Assembly: GCF_000504245.1 (NCBI RefSeq)
Contig: NZ_KI632509.1
Coordinates: 743,723 to 807,722, forward strand
DNA: 64,000 nucleotides
Origin: Haloechinothrix halophila YIM 93223
GTDB lineage: Bacteria; Actinomycetota; Actinomycetes; Mycobacteriales; Pseudonocardiaceae
Direction of reading: 5' to 3'
Within the stretch, counting starts at the first letter, position 1; each line of letters opens with the position of its first letter. This document shows, piece after piece, positions 43,030 to 50,717 of this stretch. The notes under the pieces were generated by a model. The model was given only the letters and a program-made list of their open reading frames with translations, searched no databases and was not told the DNA's origin. A program made the translations under genes and the position numbers.

Positions 43030-43728
43030 TTACCCGGTGGCCAGCGAGCCGCCGTCCGGATCGATCATCGGAAGGAGCTCTTCAGTGATCTCGCGCATTC
43101 GGGGGCAGTGCTCCGTCACGAACGAGGCCGCTTGGTCCTCGTTGACTTCCCACGTCGTAGTCGGTTTGATGAGTTCGCCAAGAGGGGCACCGACGTCCTC
43201 GTGCAGCAAGCCGGTGAACCGGATCGCTTGCGGTGAGCCGGTGTCGACGACGTATTCGCATCGCGGAGTGGTCGGAACGCCACGCAGGTCGAGCTGTTGC
43301 ACGGCGTAGTAGCGGTCGAGCAGGATCGTGCGGCGGAAGTGGCCGCTGTGGTTGCCACCATTCCAGAAATCGGGGAAGGCCCTGTCGACTGAGGGATTCG
43401 GCGGGTATTCGACCGTTATCCAGACCTGAGCCAGCGTGCCTCCCTCACCCCCGTCGAGCTGGCACGACTCGTTGCCAGGCACGCCTGAGTCCCTGCCGGT
43501 CCCGGCGAGCCCCAGCTCGCGTAGCCGACCTGGATCGAACTGGGAGCAATCCCCGGTGTAGGGGTAAGGCCGTTCCTCGAGCGACTTGACGTCGTCGTAG
43601 GCGATGGCCTCCTCGGGGATGCTTGGTGCTGGCATGGTCGGGTCAGGACCAGGCGGGCTGGAGCAACCGACGAGGACCGCCATGCCGGCGAACATCAGGG
43701 CCACTGCGCGCGATGACGATCTCCTCAC
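43030..43728 (-). CDS. DUF3558-family lipoprotein
   Basis: 232 aa, GTG start. Lipobox VLVGC puts the lipidated Cys at residue 22, followed by a Pro-rich linker. The DUF3558 domain has the cysteine pattern GDCSQFDP, NESCQLDG, PRCEYVVDTGSP and TEHCPRM, consistent with two disulfides in an exported protein. Such lipoproteins are numerous in Pseudonocardiales; function unknown. It is flanked by two exporter operons but faces against both. Confidence 0.85.
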   Translation of the reverse strand: MRRSSSRAVALMFAGMAVLVGCSSPPGPDPTMPAPSIPEEAIAYDDVKSLEERPYPYTGDCSQFDPGRLRELGLAGTGRDSGVPGNESCQLDGGEGGTLAQVWITVEYPPNPSVDRAFPDFWNGGNHSGHFRRTILLDRYYAVQQLDLRGVPTTPRCEYVVDTGSPQAIRFTGLLHEDVGAPLGELIKPTTTWEVNEDQAASFVTEHCPRMREITEELLPMIDPDGGSLATG

Positions 43729-44004
43729 CCGGGTATTTCATCACGAACGCCGCAGCCGCGTGGGCGTTTCCCATCCGCAAGGGGCACGGGTTCAGCTCAG
43801 GGAAAAACCCTGACGACTTTGTCGGTGGTTGTCCTTAGCATGACGTCGGCGTCATTGGGAGTGACGCCATGACTCAACATCAGGTCGTTCGCCGCCCTGC
43901 GGTATGGCGCGGCGTCGTCTAGTCAGGCAGCACAAAGCAGCGGTGATGTGCGCCCGGCGAACGGCCGTCAAGAGCGCGGCTTCGCGCTCGTTGCGGAGGG
44001 AAAC

Positions 44005-44994
44005 ATGGGATCTCGCTTCGATGGTGTCGCCGTGCGTGCGGAGGGGTTAGTCAAGTCATTCGGCTCGACCCGCGCGCTCAACGGCGTCGACCTGGAAATA
44101 CCGACGGGCCAAGTGCTAGGACTGCTTGGCCCGAACGGCGCCGGCAAGACGACGACCGTGCGCATCCTGACGACGTTGCTCAAACCGGACTCGGGCAGCG
44201 CGATGGTCGCCGGACACGACGCGGTGGCCGACCCGGATGCGGTGCGCCGCTCGATCGGGCTGTCAGGGCAGTACGCGGCGGTGGACGAGAACCTCACCGG
44301 GTTCGAGAACCTCTACATGGTCGCGCGGCTGTACGGCATGAGCCGTTCGCAGTCCCGCGCCCGCGCCCGTGAACTGCTGGAACGGTTCCGGCTGACCGAG
44401 GACGGCGATCGGCCGTCGAAAGGCTACTCGGGCGGCATGCGGCGTCGGCTCGACCTCGCTGGTGCGCTGGTCGCGCGGCCGGTCGTCGTCGTGCTGGACG
44501 AACCGACCACCGGGCTCGACCCGCGCGGCAGGATGGACACCTGGGAGGTCATCTCCGAGCTCGTTGACGACGGCACCACGGTGCTGTTGACCACGCAGTA
44601 CCTTGAGGAAGCTGACCAGCTCGCGGACGCCATCGTCGTCATCGACAAGGGCAAGGTCATCGCGGGCGGCACCGCCGATGAGCTGAAGAACCAGGTCGGT
44701 GGTGAGCGGCTGGAGCTGATCGTCGCCGACGCCGCCGACCTGCGGTCCACGGCGCGGGTGCTCGCCGAGGTCGGATCGGGTGAGCCGTCGACCGACGTGC
44801 ATACCCGCAAGGCAGACATCTTGGTCGACACCGGGCCGAAGGCGCTGATCGAGGCGCTGCGCAGGCTCGACGCGGAGAACATCCTCGTGTCTGACGTCGC
44901 GCTGCACCGGCCAACGCTCGACGACGTCTTCCTCGCGCTCACCGGCCACGCCGCCGAGGAGGATTCGACTGACACGAAGGGGGTGGCGGTATGA
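44005..44994 (+). CDS. Daunorubicin-resistance-type ABC transporter ATP-binding protein (DrrA family)
   Basis: 329 aa from ATG 44005, preceded by GGAGGG. Walker A is GPNGAGKTTT, signature YSGGMRRRLDLAGALV, Walker B VVVLDEPTTGLDPRGR, and the switch segment LLTTQYLEEADQLAD. The DrrA-specific C-terminal domain ends with RPTLDDVFLALTGH. It powers drug or lipid export with the downstream permease, with which it overlaps by ATGA. Confidence 0.93.
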   Translation: MGSRFDGVAVRAEGLVKSFGSTRALNGVDLEIPTGQVLGLLGPNGAGKTTTVRILTTLLKPDSGSAMVAGHDAVADPDAVRRSIGLSGQYAAVDENLTGFENLYMVARLYGMSRSQSRARARELLERFRLTEDGDRPSKGYSGGMRRRLDLAGALVARPVVVVLDEPTTGLDPRGRMDTWEVISELVDDGTTVLLTTQYLEEADQLADAIVVIDKGKVIAGGTADELKNQVGGERLELIVADAADLRSTARVLAEVGSGEPSTDVHTRKADILVDTGPKALIEALRRLDAENILVSDVALHRPTLDDVFLALTGHAAEEDSTDTKGVAV

Positions 44995-45830
44995 CGGCTG
45001 TCACGCTGGCGCCGCCGCGGGGTGGTTTTGGCAACGCCATCGCACGCACCCTGCGCGACGGCGGCGTCATCACCTGGCGCAACCTGATGAACGTCCGGCG
45101 CAACCCTGAGCTGCTGCTCAGCGCGACCCTGCAGCCGATCATGTTCGTGCTGCTGTTCGCCTACGTCTTCGGTGGCAGCTTCGGCGGCGGGGCGTACCGG
45201 GAATTCCTGATGGGCGGCATCTTCGCGCAGACGGTGGCGTTCAACTCGGCGTTCACCACCATCGGTATGGCCAACGACCTGCAGAAAGGCGTCATCGACC
45301 GGTTCAGGTCGCTGCCGATGTCGCGGATGGCGGTGCTGCTGGGCCGCACTACGGCGGACCTGGCCGTCAACTCGCTCGGCCTCGTCGTGATGTCGCTGTG
45401 CGGACTGATCGTCGGCTGGCGGATTCGTGGCAGTTTCACCGACGCGGTCCTCGGCTTCGCGGTGCTGTTGCTGTTCGGGTTCGTGATGTCCTGGATCGGT
45501 GCGTTCGTCGGGATGCTGGCGGGCAAGGTCGAGGTGGCGCAGAGCGCAGGATTCATCTGGATGTTCCCGGTCACGTTCATCTCGTCGGTGTTCGTGGTGC
45601 AGACGACGTTGCCCGGTCCACTGCGGACATTCGCGGAGTGGAACCCGGTGACGGCGGTCGCTGACTCGGCGCGCAGCCTGTTCGGTAACCCGCCATTGCC
45701 CGGCTTCGAACGTCCGGAAGGTTGGGTTGCGGACAACGCGACGCTGTACGCGATTCTGTGCTGCATCGCGATTTTCGCGATCTTCGCACCACTCGCGGTA
45801 GCGAAGTACCGCAAGGTCGCGAGCAAGTAG
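44991..45830 (+). CDS. Daunorubicin-resistance-type ABC transporter permease (DrrB family)
   Basis: 279 aa ABC-2 permease with six helices. The DrrB-typical segments are TWRNLMNVRRNPELLLSATL at the N-terminal amphipathic region, FAYVFGGSFGGGAYREFLMGGIFAQTV, and the DLQKGVIDRFRSLPMSR loop. Substrate unknown; hydrophobic natural product or lipid export is the family role. A clear terminator follows. Confidence 0.92.
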   Translation: MTAVTLAPPRGGFGNAIARTLRDGGVITWRNLMNVRRNPELLLSATLQPIMFVLLFAYVFGGSFGGGAYREFLMGGIFAQTVAFNSAFTTIGMANDLQKGVIDRFRSLPMSRMAVLLGRTTADLAVNSLGLVVMSLCGLIVGWRIRGSFTDAVLGFAVLLLFGFVMSWIGAFVGMLAGKVEVAQSAGFIWMFPVTFISSVFVVQTTLPGPLRTFAEWNPVTAVADSARSLFGNPPLPGFERPEGWVADNATLYAILCCIAIFAIFAPLAVAKYRKVASK

Positions 45831-45850
45831 GAACGACACGGGATGTCAGC

Positions 45851-45883
45851 AGCGGGGTGTGGCCATGACGGCCGCACCCCGCT
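45851..45883 (+). terminator. Rho-independent terminator of the DrrAB-type operon
   Basis: The 14-bp arms 45851-45864 and 45870-45883 (AGCGGGGTGTGGCC against its complement with one G-U pair) close a 5-nt loop. A T-rich CTTCGTGTTT follows. It lies 20 bp after the permease stop. Confidence 0.85.
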
Positions 45884-45953
45884 CTTCGTGTTTCTGCGGA
45901 TATCTAGCGCAGGTGCTAGACACGGCTAGACAGCCGTAGTTCGCGCGCCAACC

Positions 45954-46084
45954 CCCGCGAGTCGCACCCTATTCGCCGCGAGTTGTACCTTCTGCGGCCC
46001 GAGTTGCACCTTCTCGGCCGCGAGTCCCGCGTTGCTGTGCCGCGAGTCCCGCGTTCCGGTGCGGCGAGCTCCCCGTTCTGGACG
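45954..46084 (+). repeat. Intergenic 21/22-bp tandem repeat, array D (six units, GCGAGT type)
   Basis: GCGAGT (variants CCGAGT, GCGAGC) begins units at 45957, 45978, 45999, 46020, 46042 and 46064. Unit bodies go from CACCTTCTCGGCC to CCCGCGTTCCGGTGC. The sequence differs from arrays A-C, but the 21-bp period is the same. A two-unit inverted copy is at 59806-59857. The array fills most of the 437-bp gene-free stretch 45831-46267; the remainder holds the upstream terminator and the MerR promoter. Confidence 0.8.
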
Positions 46085-46201
46085 GTCGTGTCCACCTTGC
46101 GGCGCGCACCGCTTCCGTAGCGCCGTATTCCACTCTCTTGCTTCAGTGCTAGATGGCCATAGACAACGCCAGAAACTCCTAGCGAATCCGAGAATTCGCG
46201 C

Positions 46202-46232
46202 TTGACCTTGACGTAGCGTCAACTTCTACCGT
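46202..46232 (+). promoter_or_regulatory. MerR-type promoter/operator of the TipAL gene
   Basis: TTGACC (-35, 46202-46207) and TACCGT (-10, 46227-46232; fits the actinobacterial TAnnnT) are separated by 19 bp, the overlong spacer typical of MerR promoters. A perfect palindrome, TTGACGTAGCGTCAA (46208-46222), occupies the spacer. This predicts autogenous activation by DNA distortion, with the start of the MerR gene 36 bp downstream. Confidence 0.75.
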
Positions 46233-46267
46233 GGATCTCACCGACGCCACGAGGGAAGGAGGACGTC

Positions 46268-47029
46268 GTGGCTACCCAGGAGTGGTCGATCCAGGAAATC
46301 GCGCGCGTGGCGGGCACGACCAGTCGCACGCTTCGTCACTACGACGACGTGGGGCTGCTCGCACCCAGCCGGGTCGGCAGCAACGGGTACCGCTACTACG
46401 ACCAACGCTGCCTCGTGCGGCTGCAGCGCATTCTGCTGTTGCGCGAGCTTGGCCTCGGCCTGCCCGCGATCGCGGACGTGCTCGACGGCGAGCGGGACAG
46501 CGCCGCCGCGCTGGCCGTCCACCTGGAGTGGCTGTGTCAGGAGCGCGACCGCATCGAGCGGCAGATCGCGTCGGTGACCACGACCCTGCGGAAGCTGGAA
46601 GGAGGTGAACAGATCATGGCAACCGAAGCATTCGACGGCTTCGATCACACTCAGTACAAGGACGAGGTGATCGAACGTTGGGGCAAGGACGCTTGGGAGC
46701 GCGGCGACAACTGGTGGCGCTCGCTGTCCGATAAGGACAAACGCGAGTTTCAGCAGCGGCAGTACGACATCGCCGCCGACTTCGCCGCGGCGCATAAGCA
46801 AGGCAAGGCTGCCGATAGCGATGACGTGCAGGCGATCGCTCAGCGCCAGTACGACTGGATCGCGATCGGCTGGCAAGGCAAGCGTCCGACGGCGGATGAG
46901 TTCGTCGGCCTCGGTCAGTTGTACGTCGATGACCCGAGGTTTACGGCGCACTACGACCGCCACGGCGAAGGCACGGCGGCGTTCATCCGCGATGCCATGG
47001 CGACCTACGCCGAGCGCACCCTGCGGTGA
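46268..47029 (+). CDS. TipAL-like MerR-family transcriptional activator with TipAS domain
   Basis: 253 aa, the same length as S. lividans TipAL. The MerR HTH is at residues ~6-75 (WSIQEIARVAGTTSRTLRHYDDVGLLAP), followed by a dimerisation coiled coil to ~115. The TipAS globin-like ligand domain is at ~117-253 (FDGFDHTQYKDEVIERWG). The TipAS part contains no cysteine; the residue aligned with the thiopeptide-trapping Cys214 of TipAL lies in DEFVGLGQLYV. A strong internal ribosome-binding site at residue 117 suggests TipAS is also made alone. Autoregulation is predicted from the promoter. Confidence 0.9.
   Translation: MATQEWSIQEIARVAGTTSRTLRHYDDVGLLAPSRVGSNGYRYYDQRCLVRLQRILLLRELGLGLPAIADVLDGERDSAAALAVHLEWLCQERDRIERQIASVTTTLRKLEGGEQIMATEAFDGFDHTQYKDEVIERWGKDAWERGDNWWRSLSDKDKREFQQRQYDIAADFAAAHKQGKAADSDDVQAIAQRQYDWIAIGWQGKRPTADEFVGLGQLYVDDPRFTAHYDRHGEGTAAFIRDAMATYAERTLR
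46597..46618 (+). promoter_or_regulatory. Internal ribosome-binding site and start for a TipAS-like short form
   Basis: GGAAGGAGGTGA followed at good spacing by the in-frame ATG at 46616 (codon 117). It would produce a 137-residue ligand-binding domain without the DNA-binding part, exactly the arrangement known for tipA. An anti-SD match this strong inside a coding region is unusual. Confidence 0.75.
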
Positions 47030-47102
47030 TTCGCCAGGCGCGCGGTAGTCGTCAGCCGCACCGGCTCGGGGCCGCGGACCCGGCCGGGACCGTGCTGGAT
47101 GA

Positions 47103-47188
47103 CGAACACGGCGTCCGGAACGTCGGACACAGCGTCGGGAACGGCAGACACGCCGTTGAGAACGTCGGACACGACGCATGGCAGCGGC
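47103..47188 (+). repeat. Intergenic 21-bp tandem repeat, array C (four units)
   Basis: Unit starts at 47109, 47130, 47151 and 47172 (exactly 21 bp), with the pattern GACAC(G/A)(G/C)CGT followed by (C/T)nGnGAACG(T/G)C. It contains CGTCGGGAACGGCAGACACG, a 20-bp match to the reverse complement of array A 31 kb away. It lies between the TipAL-like gene and the AAA ATPase gene. Confidence 0.82.
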
Positions 47189-47255
47189 GCGACACGCCTA
47201 GGGATATATGCCGGAATATCGGGCTGGCGCTAGAAACGTCGATACGGTGCTAGTC

Positions 47256-48452
47256 ATGGACCCGGTTCGGAACCCGTTCGCGCCAGGGGCGGGCCAGCGC
47301 CCGCCGGAGTTGGCGGGCAGGGAGAAGGAGCTCACCGCCTTCGACGTCGTGCTGGAACGGGTCGCGCGCGGCAGACCGGAACGCAGCCTCGTCCTCACCG
47401 GACTACGCGGCGTCGGCAAGACCGTGCTGCTTGGCGAGCTTCGGTCGATGGCGATGCGCCGCCGCTGGGGTACGGGCAAGATCGAGGCGCGCCCGGACGC
47501 CGAGCTGCGCAAGCCGCTGTCGGCCGCGCTGCACCGGGCGATCCGTGACCTCGCGGTGCGGCACCGCGCGCCGGATCGCGTCGAGGAAGTCCTCGGCGTG
47601 CTGAAGGCATTCGCGTTGCGCGCCAACCGATCCGACGCCAAGCTGCGCGACCGCTGGCAGCCGGGCATCGACGTGCCAGCCGCGCAGGGCCGCGCGGACT
47701 CCGGCGACATCGAGATCGACCTGGTCGAGCTGTTCACCGATGTCGCGGAGTTGGCCGCCGACGTCGGTACCGGAGTCGCGCTGCTGATCGACGAGATGCA
47801 GGACCTCCGGCCGGACGACGTCTCGGCGCTGTGCGCGGCATGCCACGAACTCTCGCAGTCCGGCGCGCCGCTGGTCGTCGTCGGCGCCGGGTTGCCGCAC
47901 GTGCCCGCGGTGTTGTCCGCGTCGAAGTCCTACTCCGAGCGGCTGTTCAGCTACGCCCGCATCGACCGCCTGGATCGGGAGCACGCCGACGTCGCTGTCC
48001 TCGCGCCGATCGAGCGGGAGGACACCGGGATCGAGCCGGAGGCGCTGGATGCGCTGTTCGACGTTTCGGGTGGCTACCCGTACTTCATCCAGGCGTACGG
48101 CAAGGCGGCGTGGGATGCCGCGCCCGCCGACCCGATCACGCACGAGGACGTCAAGGTCGCCGCACCGGAGGCCGAGGCGGAACTGGCGGTCGGCTTCTTC
48201 GGCTCCCGTTACGAGCGCGCGACGCCCGCCGAACGTGAGTACTTGATCGCGATGGCCGAGCTGACCCATGGCCGTGACGAGCCCGCTGGCAGTTCGGACG
48301 TCGCGGTCTATCTCGGGCGCAAACCCTCATCACTGTCGCCAGCGCGCGACAGCCTGATGAAGAAGGGGCTCGTCTACTCCGCCGAGCGGGGCCAGATCGC
48401 CTTCACCGTGCCGCACTTCGGTCACTACCTGCTCGGCAAGCGGGAAGATTAA
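47256..48452 (+). CDS. Stand-alone AAA-type ATPase (AAA_16/Orc-like P-loop)
   Basis: 398 aa from ATG 47256; in-frame starts upstream (47208) would include repeat-flanking sequence. Walker A GLRGVGKTVLL (~residues 50-60), Walker B VALLIDEMQDL, a sensor-1-like VVVGAGLPH, and a C-terminal winged-helix-like part (AEREYLIAMAEL, SPARDSLMKKGLVYSAERGQIAF). The ATPase-plus-winged-helix layout is like archaeal/actinobacterial Orc- or STAND-like proteins. No partner protein is adjacent. Role unknown. Confidence 0.82.
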   Translation: MDPVRNPFAPGAGQRPPELAGREKELTAFDVVLERVARGRPERSLVLTGLRGVGKTVLLGELRSMAMRRRWGTGKIEARPDAELRKPLSAALHRAIRDLAVRHRAPDRVEEVLGVLKAFALRANRSDAKLRDRWQPGIDVPAAQGRADSGDIEIDLVELFTDVAELAADVGTGVALLIDEMQDLRPDDVSALCAACHELSQSGAPLVVVGAGLPHVPAVLSASKSYSERLFSYARIDRLDREHADVAVLAPIEREDTGIEPEALDALFDVSGGYPYFIQAYGKAAWDAAPADPITHEDVKVAAPEAEAELAVGFFGSRYERATPAEREYLIAMAELTHGRDEPAGSSDVAVYLGRKPSSLSPARDSLMKKGLVYSAERGQIAFTVPHFGHYLLGKRED

Positions 48453-48564
48453 AAACGGACATTAAGCCTGAAAGTGGACCATAGTACCACCGCGACGTGG
48501 TGAGCCAGGACACAATTGGGTGAAGGTGTAACGCTGCCATGGACATTGTCGATACTCCAGATGA

Positions 48565-48611
48565 CCCCGTGGTGCTGGCGGACCCCCGACCTGGCAGCAT
48601 CACGGGGTTTT
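48565..48611 (+). terminator. Hairpin with T-run between the AAA ATPase and peptidase genes
   Basis: The 15-bp arms 48565-48579 and 48593-48607 pair at 13 positions (CCCCGTG outer part exact), followed by TTTT at 48608-48611. It is 113 bp beyond the ATPase stop and 116 bp before the peptidase start. It could therefore end the upstream transcript or act as an attenuator in the peptidase leader. Confidence 0.6.
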
Positions 48612-48726
48612 CCAATGCGTGCCCCAGGGTTCATGCGTACCCCGAAGATTCGCGATCTTGGCGCGCGGTACACAATTCAGTACCGAGTGTTACCGCCCGC
48701 GCCCCTTCGACGATTCCAGGAATCTC

Positions 48727-50391
48727 ATGACACGACTGAGGTACGCCGTGGTGATTCCCGCGGCGGTAGTCGGTTTGCTCGCTGGCGGCGTTCCCGCGCT
48801 GTCCACCCCGTCGGCGCCGATCGACCCGCGCGCCGCATACACCGAGCAGCGCATCGACTGGGGTCCGTGCGAGGGCATCCCCGAATCCGCTCCGGCGGCC
48901 GCGAGAAAACTACGGTGCGGTGAGTTCACCGCACCGAGGGATTGGGACAACCCCGGCGACGGCAACGATGTCACGATCGCGGTGAGCAAGCTGCCCGCGA
49001 AGGGCGGCGCGCGCGGCTCGATCCTCACCAACCCGGGTGGTCCCGGCGGGCCGGGCAGGCTGTTCCCGATTCGGTTCCGCGAACAGCAGCGGGTGCGCGC
49101 GAACTACGACATCATCGGCTTCGACCCGCGCGGTACCGGTGAGAGCAGCAACATCACCTGCGGCGGCGCGGTAAGCAACGTCGATCCGCTCGACCCGAGG
49201 GACCGCAGCCAGGAGAACCTCGACCTGATCTTGGACACCACCGAGGCCGCGGCGGACGCGTGCCAGGAAAAGTCCGGCGAGCTCGGGCGATTCATCAACA
49301 CGTACCAGACCCTCCGCGACATTGACCTGCTGCGTCGGCTGCTTCACCGGACGAAAATCAGCTGGATCGGTTACTCGGCGGGCACCTGGCTCGGCGCGCA
49401 GTACGCGACGGCGTTCCCCAATCGGGTGGACAAGATGGTGCTCGACTCCAACATCGAGTTCACCGCTGACTGGCAGACCGCCTTCGACTGGCAGCCGCTC
49501 GGCTTCGAGCGCCGCTGGCGGGCCGATTTCCTGCCGTGGCTGGCGCGGTATCACGACATCTACGGTTACGGCCGCACCAGCCAGACCGCCCGTATCCGTT
49601 ACGAGAAGGTGCGCAACGCGCTAGAGGACGAGCCGGTCAAACTGGACGGCAGGACGATCGGGCCGAACGAGTTCGACATCCAGATCGCGGGCGCGATGTA
49701 CAACAAGCTCGCCTTCCCCGGATTGGGTGAGTACTTGCGGGCGGTGCGCGACCTGGCGATGGACCGCGCGCACGGGCAGCGCCGCGAGGACGCCCTCGAC
49801 ACGTTGCGACGGCTGCGTCTGCGGGAGAACAACGGCGCCCCGCTGCCGCTCGCGGTCGGCATGGACGGCAGTGCAGGTGCGCCCGGCGGCGAACACGACG
49901 ACGCCTTTGACGCGAGTTTCTGGACCATCCCGTGCAACGAGACCGAGTGGCGTGGTGACCGGCGTAGCGTCGTCGCACAGTCGGATTACCTCGGCAAGCG
50001 GTACCCCTTGCTTGGGTGGGGATGGCTGATCCAGCCGTGCATCTTCTGGGACAACGACAACCCTGTCGACTTGCCGACGCCGACCGGTGAGGGTGTGCCA
50101 CCGGTGCTGATGGTGCAATCGACGCACGACCCCGCGACGCCATTGGAAGGCGCCCGCCGCGCACACGCGAACTTCGCGGGATCGCGGATGATCACGGTCA
50201 CCAATGAGGGCGATCACGGCATCTACGCCGGGGGCAACGGCTGTGTGGACAACCTGGTGAACGCCTACCTTGTGGACAACCGGGTGCCGTCGGACTCGCT
50301 GTGTCCCGGCACGCCACTACCCGAGCCGGAAACCGCGCCCGCGCAGCCGCCGCAGCGCGGCATCCCCTTCGGGTGGCACGGCACCTGGTGA
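48727..50391 (+). CDS. Secreted alpha/beta-hydrolase, tripeptidyl aminopeptidase (S33) type
   Basis: 554 aa from ATG 48727, chosen because it opens a Sec signal peptide (MTRLRYAVVIPAAVVGLLAG, cleaved near PALS). The S33-type catalytic domain has the oxyanion strand SILTNPGGPGGPG, DIIGFDPRGTGES, nucleophile Ser in WIGYSAGTWLG, acid Asp in VQSTHDPATP and His in NEGDHGIY. The C-terminal TAP-like domain contains disulfide-type cysteines. It resembles Streptomyces SlpD/SlpE and tripeptidyl aminopeptidases that release N-terminal tripeptides outside the cell. Convergent with pckG. Confidence 0.9.
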   Translation: MTRLRYAVVIPAAVVGLLAGGVPALSTPSAPIDPRAAYTEQRIDWGPCEGIPESAPAAARKLRCGEFTAPRDWDNPGDGNDVTIAVSKLPAKGGARGSILTNPGGPGGPGRLFPIRFREQQRVRANYDIIGFDPRGTGESSNITCGGAVSNVDPLDPRDRSQENLDLILDTTEAAADACQEKSGELGRFINTYQTLRDIDLLRRLLHRTKISWIGYSAGTWLGAQYATAFPNRVDKMVLDSNIEFTADWQTAFDWQPLGFERRWRADFLPWLARYHDIYGYGRTSQTARIRYEKVRNALEDEPVKLDGRTIGPNEFDIQIAGAMYNKLAFPGLGEYLRAVRDLAMDRAHGQRREDALDTLRRLRLRENNGAPLPLAVGMDGSAGAPGGEHDDAFDASFWTIPCNETEWRGDRRSVVAQSDYLGKRYPLLGWGWLIQPCIFWDNDNPVDLPTPTGEGVPPVLMVQSTHDPATPLEGARRAHANFAGSRMITVTNEGDHGIYAGGNGCVDNLVNAYLVDNRVPSDSLCPGTPLPEPETAPAQPPQRGIPFGWHGTW

Positions 50392-50617
50392 CAGCGGCTC
50401 GTCCCGGTTCGGGTCCGTTGTGCCGTCGGCTGACTCGCCGCATCGCTGCGGTCGCGGTGTGGTCACAGCTCGGCATGTCCACCGGTATCCGCCATTCGTC
50501 CACCTAATGGAGCAGTGGGTCCACAGTTTGTTCACAGAGTTATCCACAACCTGGGGGCAACTGGGGACACCGCCCATCAACACGTGGTGTGACACGACGC
50601 CGCCTGCCCATGCGAAT

Positions 50618-50667
50618 GGGCCCGGTGCCCGTCCGGGTGCGACCGCACCGGACAGGGCACCGGGCCC
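50618..50667. terminator. Bidirectional terminator between the peptidase gene and pckG
   Basis: A long GC-rich hairpin: GGGCCCGGTGCCC (50618-50630) pairs perfectly with 50655-50667. It is extended by GTCCGG/CCGGAC after a one-base bulge, giving about 19 bp of stem. It lies 51 bp from the pckG stop in the 326-bp convergent gap 50392-50717. The rest of the gap shows nothing further. Confidence 0.85.
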
Positions 50668-50717
50668 GTTAAGACTCGCTCAGTCGGCGGCTCCAGGAGC
50701 GCGCAAGGAGCCAGACG

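Noticed and set aside
41284-45830. Antibiotic biosynthetic gene cluster around the DrrAB-like exporter
   Set aside because: Two exporter pairs are present but no synthase, tailoring or assembly-line genes are nearby; these look like stand-alone transporters.
48516-48923. 135-codon plus-strand frame and a 63-codon frame at 48539
   Set aside because: They cross the terminator hairpin and the signal-peptide region of the peptidase gene in other frames; no recognisable protein features.
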